A DNA stretch of 44,339 bases from Paludibacteraceae bacterium (GTDB taxonomy: Bacteria; Bacteroidota; Bacteroidia; Bacteroidales; Paludibacteraceae): contig JAFTCC010000036.1 of assembly GCA_017454915.1 (NCBI GenBank), positions 1-44,339 of the forward strand. The letters run 5' to 3'. The position numbers and the translations under genes are program-made. Each line of letters begins with the position of its first letter. The first letter of the stretch is position 1. The notes beneath the pieces are model-generated. The model was given only the letters and a program-made list of their open reading frames with translations, was not told the origin of the DNA and ran no database searches. Positions 25,076 through 32,869 of this stretch are shown here, one piece after another.

Positions 25076-26101
25076 ATGACAAAAAATATGAAATTAAGCA
25101 TCAGAGAATTAGCCATTGTGATGGCAGTTGCGGCCATAATGTCGGGCTGCAAGAAAAAAGTGGAGACAGTAGAGGAAGAGCGCGTCGAACAAGTTAGAGT
25201 TACGCGCCTTGCCATGCGCGAGATTGACCGCGAAATAAGTATTTCTGCCAACCTTCAAGGCTGGGAAACAGTCAACGTGGCACCTTCACTCACCGGAAAA
25301 ATCGAACACATCTTTGTGGAAGAAGACGCACGGGTAACCCAAGGGCAACCGCTCGTGAGAATGGACCAGACACAGTACAGGACCACAAAACTGCAATATG
25401 CTAACCTCGGGGTTGAGATGGGCAGGCTTTCCGCACTACGCGAAACAGGGTCTGTGAGCCAACAGGCTTACGACCAAACAAAAGTACAGTATGACCAGTT
25501 GAAAGAGAACCTTGACTTTCTTGAGCAAAACACTTTCGTCAAAGCACCGTTCGCCGGTGTGATAAGCGCCAAAAACTATGAAGACGGAGAACTATACAGC
25601 GGAGCGCCTATTCTTCAGCTTGTTCAGATCACTACTCTCAAAGCTTTGATTGCTATACCTGAAACGTATTTTCCGCTCATCAAACAAGGAATGAAAGTGG
25701 AACTCACATCAGAAATCTATCCGGGAGACATATTTCCCGCTACGATAGATGTTGTATTCCCGACCATCGACCCTTCGTCACACACCTTCCAGGCAAAACT
25801 TCGCATTGCCAACTCCTCAATGAAGTTGCGTCCCGGAATGTATGTCGTAACCAAACTTTCACTGGGTAAGGACAACACAATCGTAGTGCCGTACCAGTCG
25901 GTGGAGAAACTCGTGGGAGCCAACGACCGCTACGTGTTCATCAACGAGGGCGGAAGGGCTAAACGAGTGGCTGTCCAACTCGGTCAACGCTTTGACCAAG
26001 ACGTAGAAATCATATCGCCCGAAATCAAAGAAGGCGTGGAAATGGTTACCACTGGTCAACATAAACTCGTTGACGGTGTAAAACTGAATATTAACGAGTA
26101 A
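25076..26101 (+). CDS. RND efflux periplasmic adaptor lipoprotein (operon 1)
   Basis: The 341-residue membrane-fusion protein has a lipoprotein signal ending in IMSGC (about residue 25). A biotinyl-lipoyl-like domain split by a helical hairpin follows (SLTGKIEHIFVEEDARVTQGQPLVRMD ... FVKAPFAGVISAKNYEDGELY). Beta-barrel and membrane-proximal domains complete it (LRPGMYVVTKLSLG, EGVEMVTTGQHKLVDGVKL). It would link the inner-membrane RND pump to TolC. Starts at 25076 and 25088 are both possible; the difference is four residues. It is 24 bases after the TolC gene. Confidence 0.93.
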   Translation: MTKNMKLSIRELAIVMAVAAIMSGCKKKVETVEEERVEQVRVTRLAMREIDREISISANLQGWETVNVAPSLTGKIEHIFVEEDARVTQGQPLVRMDQTQYRTTKLQYANLGVEMGRLSALRETGSVSQQAYDQTKVQYDQLKENLDFLEQNTFVKAPFAGVISAKNYEDGELYSGAPILQLVQITTLKALIAIPETYFPLIKQGMKVELTSEIYPGDIFPATIDVVFPTIDPSSHTFQAKLRIANSSMKLRPGMYVVTKLSLGKDNTIVVPYQSVEKLVGANDRYVFINEGGRAKRVAVQLGQRFDQDVEIISPEIKEGVEMVTTGQHKLVDGVKLNINE

Positions 26102-26279
26102 AATGAGACTGCCCAAAGAGGGCAAAAGTCTAAAAGCCAAAAGCCTATTAACGCCAGCCTTGGAATAACCTCAAAATGGGAAACAGGTGATTGACGAATG
26201 CATAAAGTAATAAAAAACTGCCAATACTTGAATAATTAGGCTTTCGACCTTCGACTATAATCATAATCTTACAAAAACA

Positions 26280-29200
26280 ATGAGCATCTACAAAACCGCC
26301 ATAGAAAAGCCTGTGAGCACTGTACTGATTTTCCTTGCAGTGATTATTATAGGCATTTACAGTTTTATTAAACTGCCAATTGACCAGTTCCCTGAGATGG
26401 ACCCTCCGTATATCACGGTGATGACGACCTACCCGGGCGCCAGCGCAAGTGAGATGGAAACCAACGTGACCAAAATCATGGAAAACGCGCTCACATCGGT
26501 TGACCACCTCAAGCACATAACCTCACAGTCGAAAGACAACCTGTCGATGGTTGTGCTACAGCTGGAATGGGGCAGCAACATGGATGAGGCCGTCAACGAC
26601 GTGCGCTCGTTCGTTGACATGACGAAAAACAACCTCCCTGACAATTGCGGCACTCCGATGATTTTCAAACTGAGCACCTCGTCAATGCCTATTTGCCAAT
26701 ATTCTGTCACCGCCGACGAAACGTATGCCGGACTTGACAAAATCCTCAACGACGAGGTTATCCCGCAGCTCAACCAAGTAAACGGCATCGGTAACCTGTC
26801 GCTTTCAGGAGCGCCTGACAGATATGTGTATATCAACATTGACCAGCAGAAACTCGACGCATACGGCATCACGCTCGAACAAGTGGGACAAGTGGTCAGC
26901 GCAAACAACCTCAACCTCTCGTCGGGTACGATCAAAATGCCACAAGAGCAATATCAGATGCAGGTGCGCTCAGAGTATCTCGAGTCGTCTGAAATAGGAG
27001 ACCTGATGGTTGCCATGTCGCCAAAAGGACAGCAGGTTTTCATTCGCGACATTGCCACTATAAAAGACACCATCAAAGACTTGTCGCTCGACGAGAAAAC
27101 CAACGGACGCGAAGCTGTCCGCCTCATCATCGCAAAACAAACCGGAGCCAACACCGTGCAAGTGTGCCGCGATGTGAGAAAAGAACTTGCCAAAATACAA
27201 AAGCAACTCCCGTCGGACGTGAAGATTGAGAAAATTTACGACTCATCAGAAAACATTCAGAACTCAATCAACTCGCTCGAAGAATCGGTGCTCTACGCTT
27301 TGCTGTTCGTCGTGCTCGTGGTGCTCTTCTTCCTCGGAAAGTGGAGGGCTACGCTTATCATCGGTGTTACTATTCCTATCGCGCTTATCGTAGCGTTTAT
27401 ATATCTTGGCATTGCGGACTCGTCCATCAACATCATCTCACTGTGCTCGCTCACCATCGCTATCGGTATGGTGGTGGACGATGCCATCGTTGTGCTTGAG
27501 AACATCACAAGGCACGTGGAACGAGGCGAAGATCCGCACGAAGCGTCCATATATGCCACCAATGAGGTGTGGGTATCCGTTATCGCCACCACGCTGGTGC
27601 TCGTGGCTGTGTTCGTGCCGATGACTATGCTGACGGGCATGGCGGGCATCATGTTCCACGAACTTGGATGGATTGTTACTATCGTATGCTGCACGTCAAC
27701 AGCCGTGGCAATCACGCTAACACCTATGCTATGCTCTAAACTGCTCAAAGCAAAAAAAGTGCATGTGGACCAAGACGGCAACCTTGTTGACGATGAGGCA
27801 GACAAAAAATCGTGGTATGACCGAACCGTGGTGCGCATGCTCGACGTGATAGACGAATACTACGCAAAATCGCTCGGATGGTGCCTCAAACACAAGGCTA
27901 TCACCCTATTTGCCCTATTTGCATTCTTTGCCCTATCACTACTTCCGCTACTCACCAAGCAAATAGGCACTGACTTCATGCAAGAGCAGGACAATGGACG
28001 AATTACTGTTACTGTAAAACTGCAACGAGGAACACGCATCGAAGAAACTCTGAAAACAGCGCGAAAACTTGAAACAAGGTTCGTTGAACTCGTGCCTGAA
28101 ATAGAACTTATCAACACATCTGCCGGTTCTAATGACGATGCCACTATCGCAGCCATGTTCTCTTCTACGATGAACAACAAAATCTCGATGATTGTCCGTC
28201 TGCCTAAAAAATGGGAGCGCAAGAGAACGGTGTGGGAAATTGCCGAAATTTTGCGTAACGAGATGAAACAATACCCCGAAATCATTGAGTACCAATGCTC
28301 AACATCTGGTATGGGAGGACTTGGCAGCAACTCTGTTGACATTGAAATCTACGGATACGATTTCGACAAGACATCGCAACTGGCTGAACAGTGCAAAACA
28401 TTGGCAAGCGCACTGCCAGGAGCACGTGACGTGAAAATCTCACGCGAGGATGACCGACCCGACATCAAAATCACCGTTGACAAAGAGAAAGCATCACGCC
28501 TTGGACTGTCGTCTGCCACAATATCATCATACCTGCGCAACCGCGTTACCGGAATGGCATGCGGATACTTGAAAGACGACGGCTCGGAATACGACATACT
28601 CGTAAGGCTTGAAGAAAAAGACCGCAACAGCATATCTGCCGTGCTCAACATGTCAATCCCGACAGCAACAGGACGCAGTGTCAAACTCTCTGAAGTTGCT
28701 GAAGTTGGCGAGTACTGGGCACCGCCAACCATCGAGCGCAAGTCAAGGCAGCGTATCGTCACGGTCAGCGTAACACCTTACAACACCTCACTCGGCGAAC
28801 TTGCAAAACAGGTTGAGGCTAACGTTATACCAAAACTTGACTTACCCGTAGGATACTCAACATACCTTGGCGGCAGCTACGAGGACCAACAAGACACATT
28901 CAACAACCTCGTCCTGCTTGGCATTCTCATTGTGCTGCTCGTTTACATCGTTATGGCTTCACAGTTCGAAAGCCTGCGTATGCCTGGCATCATAATGTTC
29001 ACAGTGCCTTTTGCCCTCTCGGGCGTCATCATTGCACTCTGGCTAACAGGACGCTCACTTGACATGGTCGGAGCTCTTGGTGTTGTGCTGCTGGTCGGCA
29101 TAGTAGTCAAAAACGGTATTGTGCTTGTGGACTACATCAACCTAATGAGAGAGAGAGGACACGAACTTAACAAGGCTATACAAATGTCAGGACGAAGCCG

Positions 29201-29459
29201 TCTCCGTCCAGTGCTTATGACGGCATTCACCACTATTCTCGGCATGATTCCTATGGCAGTTTCTGCCGGTGAAGGTGCCGAAATGTGGCAACCGCTCGGC
29301 ATTGTGGTTATCGGAGGTCTGACAGTGTCCACATTCCTCACACTATACGTCGTACCAGTAATGTACGGCGTGATGTCGAGACACGGAGACCGCGACAAAC
29401 AAGAAGCACTCCGAAAGAAATTCATATTCATGCAGATTAAAGTTAAAGACAAACAATAA
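26280..29459 (+). CDS. RND-family efflux pump permease (operon 1)
   Basis: The 1059-residue AcrB-like pump has twelve membrane helices and two large periplasmic loops. It starts MSIYKTAIEKPVSTVLIFLAVIIIGIYSF. The proton-relay residues are present: the paired aspartates D400-D401 in GMVVDDAIVV (helix 4) and K944 in VVKNGIVLVDY (helix 10). It would export drugs, bile acids or similar compounds in exchange for protons. The 178-base gap before it contains no convincing gene or promoter, only a short GCCC/GGGC hairpin just after the adaptor gene. It probably stays in the operon. Confidence 0.95.
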   Translation: MSIYKTAIEKPVSTVLIFLAVIIIGIYSFIKLPIDQFPEMDPPYITVMTTYPGASASEMETNVTKIMENALTSVDHLKHITSQSKDNLSMVVLQLEWGSNMDEAVNDVRSFVDMTKNNLPDNCGTPMIFKLSTSSMPICQYSVTADETYAGLDKILNDEVIPQLNQVNGIGNLSLSGAPDRYVYINIDQQKLDAYGITLEQVGQVVSANNLNLSSGTIKMPQEQYQMQVRSEYLESSEIGDLMVAMSPKGQQVFIRDIATIKDTIKDLSLDEKTNGREAVRLIIAKQTGANTVQVCRDVRKELAKIQKQLPSDVKIEKIYDSSENIQNSINSLEESVLYALLFVVLVVLFFLGKWRATLIIGVTIPIALIVAFIYLGIADSSINIISLCSLTIAIGMVVDDAIVVLENITRHVERGEDPHEASIYATNEVWVSVIATTLVLVAVFVPMTMLTGMAGIMFHELGWIVTIVCCTSTAVAITLTPMLCSKLLKAKKVHVDQDGNLVDDEADKKSWYDRTVVRMLDVIDEYYAKSLGWCLKHKAITLFALFAFFALSLLPLLTKQIGTDFMQEQDNGRITVTVKLQRGTRIEETLKTARKLETRFVELVPEIELINTSAGSNDDATIAAMFSSTMNNKISMIVRLPKKWERKRTVWEIAEILRNEMKQYPEIIEYQCSTSGMGGLGSNSVDIEIYGYDFDKTSQLAEQCKTLASALPGARDVKISREDDRPDIKITVDKEKASRLGLSSATISSYLRNRVTGMACGYLKDDGSEYDILVRLEEKDRNSISAVLNMSIPTATGRSVKLSEVAEVGEYWAPPTIERKSRQRIVTVSVTPYNTSLGELAKQVEANVIPKLDLPVGYSTYLGGSYEDQQDTFNNLVLLGILIVLLVYIVMASQFESLRMPGIIMFTVPFALSGVIIALWLTGRSLDMVGALGVVLLVGIVVKNGIVLVDYINLMRERGHELNKAIQMSGRSRLRPVLMTAFTTILGMIPMAVSAGEGAEMWQPLGIVVIGGLTVSTFLTLYVVPVMYGVMSRHGDRDKQEALRKKFIFMQIKVKDKQ

Positions 29460-29474
29460 CATCACACCACTAAA

Positions 29475-29516
29475 AGGGCATGGCGCAGACAGCAACTTGC
29501 TGTGCGCCAAAGCCCT
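29475..29516 (+). other. Strong intercistronic hairpin between RND pump and PII gene
   Basis: AGGGC pairs with GCCCT, TGGCGCA with TGCGCCA and AGCA with TGCT, in a nearly continuous stem with small bulges. No T-run follows, so it may act as an RNA processing or stability element rather than a terminator. Confidence 0.6.
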
Positions 29517-29538
29517 AACTACAGAAAACATCACGCGT

Positions 29539-29832
29539 ATGAAAGCAGTATTCATAATATTCAACCAAGCAAACACAGACCGCGTCGAGTATATGCTCGA
29601 CACTCTGAAAATCAATGGCTTCACATTTTTCGAGCAAGTGCAGGGACGGGGCACCAACGGAGGTGAACCACGACGTGGAACACACGCATGGCCTGAAATG
29701 AACAGCGCAGTCATGACGGTTGTGGAGGACGACAAAGTGGACGAACTGCTAATGACTGTCCGAAAACTCGACTTGCGGAATCCGGAAGTGGGAGTAAGGG
29801 CATTCGTCTGGAACATCGAACAAACAGTCTGA
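29539..29832 (+). CDS. PII-like signalling protein in efflux operon
   Basis: The 97-residue protein starts MKAVFIIFNQANTDRVEYMLD and has the ferredoxin-like PII pattern. That pattern includes a Gly-rich, charged loop (QGRGTNGGEPRRGTHAWPEMNS, here cited as the T-loop equivalent) and VVEDDKVDELL. Similar short PII relatives occur beside RND pumps in Bacteroidales, as far as I recall. PII proteins bind nucleotides and control partner proteins, often transporters. The longest frame starts at a non-ATG codon at 29497 inside the hairpin, and ATG 29539 is the natural start. Position suggests that it modulates the pump; this is inference. Confidence 0.78.
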   Translation: MKAVFIIFNQANTDRVEYMLDTLKINGFTFFEQVQGRGTNGGEPRRGTHAWPEMNSAVMTVVEDDKVDELLMTVRKLDLRNPEVGVRAFVWNIEQTV

Positions 29833-29857
29833 AAAAAACAACATTTTTAGGGAAAGC

Positions 29858-29909
29858 ACTCCATCCGCGGCAAATAGGACTTTAAGGACTATTTTGCCAC
29901 GGATGGAGT
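29858..29909 (+). other. Long stem-loop after the PII gene (possible terminator)
   Basis: ACTCCATCCG (29858-29867) pairs exactly with CGGATGGAGT (29900-29909). Inner GGCAAATAG pairs with CTATTTTGCC with a one-base bulge. Only a short T-rich stretch follows. It probably marks the end of operon 1. Confidence 0.6.
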
Positions 29910-30018
29910 TTGTTCATAAACCCACCACTCAGTTGACCAAATATACACAAAATGGTTAAAATTCCTTAAAAAATAGCACTTTTTACGTCAAAACCATGTT
30001 ATATAACATAAAAAGCAC

Positions 30019-30026
30019 TACCTTTG
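30019..30026 (+). promoter_or_regulatory. Promoter -7 box for a short RNA
   Basis: TACCTTTG matches TAnnTTTG. A -33 box is poor (CATG at 29995-29998, 20 bases upstream). Transcription would start near 30033. Confidence 0.55.
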
Positions 30027-30032
30027 CACCGT

Positions 30033-30098
30033 GTTTTTCATGGTATTAGATTTTTAAGGTATTTAAAGATTGGGTTGTCGTGAGACAACCTTTTTTTT
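30033..30098 (+). ncRNA. Presumed small RNA or attenuator leader, about 66 nt
   Basis: Downstream of a TACCTTTG box, a short AT-rich stretch containing AGATTTTTAAGGTAT leads to a hairpin GGTTGTC-GTGA-GACAACC (30073-30090) and eight T (30091-30098). The unit has no open frame of note. I have the impression that similar text (TATTAGATTTAAGGT, then a GTTGTC/GACAAC hairpin) occurs before many Bacteroidales genes, but cannot confirm a named family. It could be a free small RNA or a terminated leader of the TetR gene that follows. The boundaries are estimates. Confidence 0.55.
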
Positions 30099-30114
30099 AT
30101 TTATAATTCTGACG

Positions 30115-30140
30115 AAAAAAGTCCTGATGGACTTTTTTTT
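30115..30140. terminator. Second terminator-like hairpin, probably bidirectional
   Basis: AAAAAAGTCC-TGAT-GGACTTTTTT is a perfect inverted repeat with A and T runs on both sides. It lies 17 bases after the first terminator and isolates the TetR gene from the presumed small RNA. Confidence 0.7.
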
Positions 30141-30169
30141 ATTTACTGCAATTATATAAAAAAAAATTG

Positions 30170-30177
30170 TAACTTTG
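30170..30177 (+). promoter_or_regulatory. Promoter -7 box for the second TetR gene
   Basis: TAACTTTG fits TAnnTTTG; the upstream box is weak. Transcription would begin near 30183. That leaves only about 5 bases before the ATG at 30188 but 28 before the ATG at 30212, favouring the latter. Confidence 0.6.
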
Positions 30178-30211
30178 CAGTCGCATTATGCCTACGGAGA
30201 AACGCGGAAAT

Positions 30212-30799
30212 ATGAAGATGTCGCGCCGCTCTGAACAGACGCGGAACACCATCATTGTCACGGCACGCGGTTTGTTTGCCAAAAAAGGTCGCAAAAACGT
30301 GTCTATGAGTGATTTGGCTCTCGCAGCAGGCAAAGGCCGTCGCACGCTTTACTCCTATTTCGACAACATGGACCAAATCTATAAGGCGGTGATCGAGCAG
30401 GAGATAAACAGCATCTACGAGCACGTATGCTCGGCATACGACCCGAGCATTGCTCCGCGCGACAATTTGCGCGAATGCATGCTTGCCCACCTTGATGCTG
30501 TTAAGGATGTTGTCACCAGAAACGGCTCTTTGCGCAACGACTTCTTTCGGGACATTTATCTTGTGGAACGCTCAAGAAGGCGAGTGGACAACCTTGAGAT
30601 ACAGCTCTTTAAGCAGATATTATACAGCGGAGTAAGGAACCTGACGTTCTTACCTATGAATATCGACATGTCTGCCACTATATTGTTTTATGCGCTCAAA
30701 GGCATCGAAGTGCCATACATCAGACAAAGCATAAGCACCTACTTTGAGGGCAACAAGCACGTGGTGGTTGACTTTATCCTCCGCGGTATTATGAGGTAA
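30212..30799 (+). CDS. TetR-family transcriptional regulator of efflux operon 2
   Basis: The 195-residue protein has an N-terminal helix-turn-helix (RNTIIVTARGLFAKKGRKNVSMSDLALAAGKGRRTLYSYFDNMDQIYKAV). The C-terminus is all-helical and typical of the family. An in-frame ATG at 30188 would add eight residues (MPTEKRGN), but promoter spacing favours 30212; both are possible. It lies upstream of the second pump cluster but is separated from it by the tandem repeat array, the pRiA4b-like gene and a terminator. Its control of the second pump is therefore inferred from position. Confidence 0.85.
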   Translation: MKMSRRSEQTRNTIIVTARGLFAKKGRKNVSMSDLALAAGKGRRTLYSYFDNMDQIYKAVIEQEINSIYEHVCSAYDPSIAPRDNLRECMLAHLDAVKDVVTRNGSLRNDFFRDIYLVERSRRRVDNLEIQLFKQILYSGVRNLTFLPMNIDMSATILFYALKGIEVPYIRQSISTYFEGNKHVVVDFILRGIMR

Positions 30800-30885
30800 A
30801 GCAAGCAAACCAACCGAATGTTCAACTCCGTTTCATGAACCGCCACCAACCCATCCCCCGTCACAAAACATTGAAACATCCCAAC

Positions 30886-30973
30886 ATCGTAATATCGAAA
30901 TAACATAATATCGAAATAACGCAATATCGTAATACCGTAATATCATAATATCGAAATATCGTAATATCGTAAT
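30886..30973 (+). repeat. Eleven tandem 8-bp units (consensus ATCGTAAT)
   Basis: Successive units read ATCGTAAT, ATCGAAAT, AACATAAT, ATCGAAAT, AACGCAAT and so on, through two final exact ATCGTAAT copies. Differences are mostly at positions 2, 4 and 5. The array ends 21 bases before the start codon of the pRiA4b-like gene, so it occupies the place of that gene's promoter. Confidence 0.9.
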
Positions 30974-30994
30974 TAAAATAATAACTAAAACAAT

Positions 30995-31558
30995 ATGATT
31001 TACCGTTTCAAATTCATCACTGAAGACGACAGCGACTTCCAGTTTACAATTGACATTGACAGTAGCGCGAAATTCATCGACCTGCATAAGACAATACTCG
31101 AGGCCGCAAAATACACCAACGACCAGATGACATCATTTTTCATCTGCAACGACCGTTGGGAAAAATGCGAAGAAATTACACTGATTGACATGGAAGGCGG
31201 AATGGGCGGTTCTGACTATGACAGTTACGTGATGGACAAGACATGTATTGACGAACTCATTGAGGATGAGGGACAGAAACTTCTATATGTTTTTGACCCC
31301 ATGTTTGACCGCTGCTTTTTCGGCTCGCTAAAAGAAATAAGGCCCGGTGAACTTGAGGAACCTGCAATCGTAAAAAAGAAAGGTAAAGCACCTCAGCAAA
31401 CCCAAGAGTTGGAAGACATAAGCAAAATCGTTAAAGACGCAGGCGGAATTGACTTGGACGACCTATATGACGGTATCGAAGGCTACAACGAAGACGAAAT
31501 AGACTCTGAAGGCTACCAAAACATCGATTTCTCAGAAGGCGACCCTTGGTCAAATTGA
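30995..31558 (+). CDS. Plasmid pRiA4b ORF-3-like (TnpR-type) family protein
   Basis: The 187-residue acidic soluble protein begins MIYRFKFITEDDSDFQFTIDID and contains FFICNDRWEKCEEITL and LLYVFDPMFDRCFFGSL. These are hallmarks of the pRiA4b ORF-3 / IS1096 passenger-like family, which is common on Bacteroides chromosomes and has no known function. The C-terminal third is a low-complexity Asp/Glu-rich tail (DLDDLYDGIEGYNEDEIDSEG). The gene stands alone, with a tandem repeat array directly before it and a clear terminator after it. Confidence 0.82.
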   Translation: MIYRFKFITEDDSDFQFTIDIDSSAKFIDLHKTILEAAKYTNDQMTSFFICNDRWEKCEEITLIDMEGGMGGSDYDSYVMDKTCIDELIEDEGQKLLYVFDPMFDRCFFGSLKEIRPGELEEPAIVKKKGKAPQQTQELEDISKIVKDAGGIDLDDLYDGIEGYNEDEIDSEGYQNIDFSEGDPWSN

Positions 31559-31620
31559 TAAAACACTAAAAAAAACAAATAAAAGGGAAAACAGATATAA
31601 ACGGAAGCAACACGCATAGG

Positions 31621-31666
31621 CGCGACTGCTGCCTAATTAAGAATTAGACGGCAGTCGCGTTTTTTC
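31621..31666 (+). terminator. Intrinsic terminator after the pRiA4b-like gene
   Basis: CGCGACTGC pairs with GCAGTCGCG (31651-31659), with inner TAATT/AATTA pairing and a short AAG loop. Six T follow at 31660-31665. Confidence 0.9.
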
Positions 31667-31751
31667 TCGTTTTACGCTAAAAGTCTGTCGTACAGCAAAA
31701 TATTGACACAAAAATGAAACATTATATTGCTGGGGCCAATTCTTTTTCGTA

Positions 31752-31783
31752 ACTTGCAGTGCTAAGATTTATAAGGTATAAAT
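31752..31783 (+). promoter_or_regulatory. Probable promoter and leader motif of efflux operon 2
   Basis: A TAACTTG box, imperfect relative to TAnnTTTG, is followed by AGATTTATAAGGTATAAAT (31765-31783). The part TAAGGTATAAAT is identical to 23702-23713 before the first TolC gene, and AGATTTnTAAGGTAT also occurs in the presumed small RNA at about 30048-30062. Confidence 0.5.
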
Positions 31784-31807
31784 TAGTTACTTTTTACATA
31801 TCCGAAT

Positions 31808-32869
31808 ATGAAAAATCATATCTTTACTATGCTTGTCGCGACGCTCATTTTGTGCGGTTGCGCAAAAGAACAGTCATCAAACGGAGGTGTCACTCATTTT
31901 GTGGTCGTGGTTTCACCAGAAATTAACGGCGGAATAAGCACAAAACACCTCGCCGGCAGGACATGTGAGCAAAGCATGACAAACGTCGCATTCAAAACTC
32001 CGGGGCAACTGAAAGAGATCGCTGTCAAAGAGGGGCAATATGTTAGTCAAGGGCAGCTGCTTGCGCGTCTCGACGATGCGGATTACCAACTTGGCGTGGA
32101 CGCATATCAAATACAATACGACCAATTGAGTGAAGAAGTACGCCGCCTGAAGATGATGATGGAAAACAACGGAGTGGCTGCCAACGACTATGAGAAAGCA
32201 GAGGCAGGGTTACGGCAACTGGCTATACAACTGCAAGTTAACAAAAACAAAGTTGCATACACCAGACTATATTCCCCGGTGAACGGATATGTCAACAAAG
32301 TCAACTTTGAAACCGCAGAAATGGTTGATGCGGGCACTCCAGTTTTTGAAATCATCAATACGTCGAACCTTGAGGTTGAAGTGAGTGTGCCTGTAGCTAT
32401 ACTGCAGCAAAAAAACAATTTCGAATCATTATACGCCATTACCGACAAAGGCGCAAACGAGAAACGCCATGCGCTCAGCATTAAAAGCATCGTGCCCAAA
32501 GCCGATGCGAATCAGCTGTACACTATGCGCTTGACATTCAATGAAAATCCTAAACAGATTGCTGCCGGAACAAATGTTGACGTTCTGATAAATATCGTCA
32601 GCGAAGACAGCACATTATACAGCGTCCCGCTTCATGCGGTATTTGAACATCAAGGGAAAGAATGCGTATGGACTGTGGACGGTCAGAACACCGTGCATGC
32701 CAAACAAGTTGTCGTCAAGGGTATTGACTCGCATGGAAATGCTCTAATATCAAGCGGAATAAACAAAGACGACCGCATTGTCAAAGCCGGAGTAGAGCAA
32801 ATCAACGAAGGCGAAAGCGTAGGCATAAAAGATATTCCGAGTGAAACCAATGTCGGAGGACTGATGTAA
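31808..32869 (+). CDS. RND efflux periplasmic adaptor lipoprotein (operon 2)
   Basis: The 353-residue membrane-fusion protein has a lipoprotein signal (MKNHIFTMLVATLILCGC, Cys 18). A lipoyl-type domain split by a coiled hairpin follows (FKTPGQLKEIAVKEGQYVSQGQLLARLDDADYQL ... YTRLYSPVNGYVNKVNFETAEMV). The C-terminal beta domains end in DDRIVKAGVEQINEGESVGI. It would bridge the second pump and its TolC. Its stop codon shares one base with the permease start (TAATG), showing tight coupling. Confidence 0.93.
   Translation: MKNHIFTMLVATLILCGCAKEQSSNGGVTHFVVVVSPEINGGISTKHLAGRTCEQSMTNVAFKTPGQLKEIAVKEGQYVSQGQLLARLDDADYQLGVDAYQIQYDQLSEEVRRLKMMMENNGVAANDYEKAEAGLRQLAIQLQVNKNKVAYTRLYSPVNGYVNKVNFETAEMVDAGTPVFEIINTSNLEVEVSVPVAILQQKNNFESLYAITDKGANEKRHALSIKSIVPKADANQLYTMRLTFNENPKQIAAGTNVDVLINIVSEDSTLYSVPLHAVFEHQGKECVWTVDGQNTVHAKQVVVKGIDSHGNALISSGINKDDRIVKAGVEQINEGESVGIKDIPSETNVGGLM

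Noticed and set aside
30833..31087. Minus-strand frame with FRYYDI-like repeats
   Set aside because: Its repeats come from translating the 8-bp tandem array; it overlaps the start of the pRiA4b-like gene.
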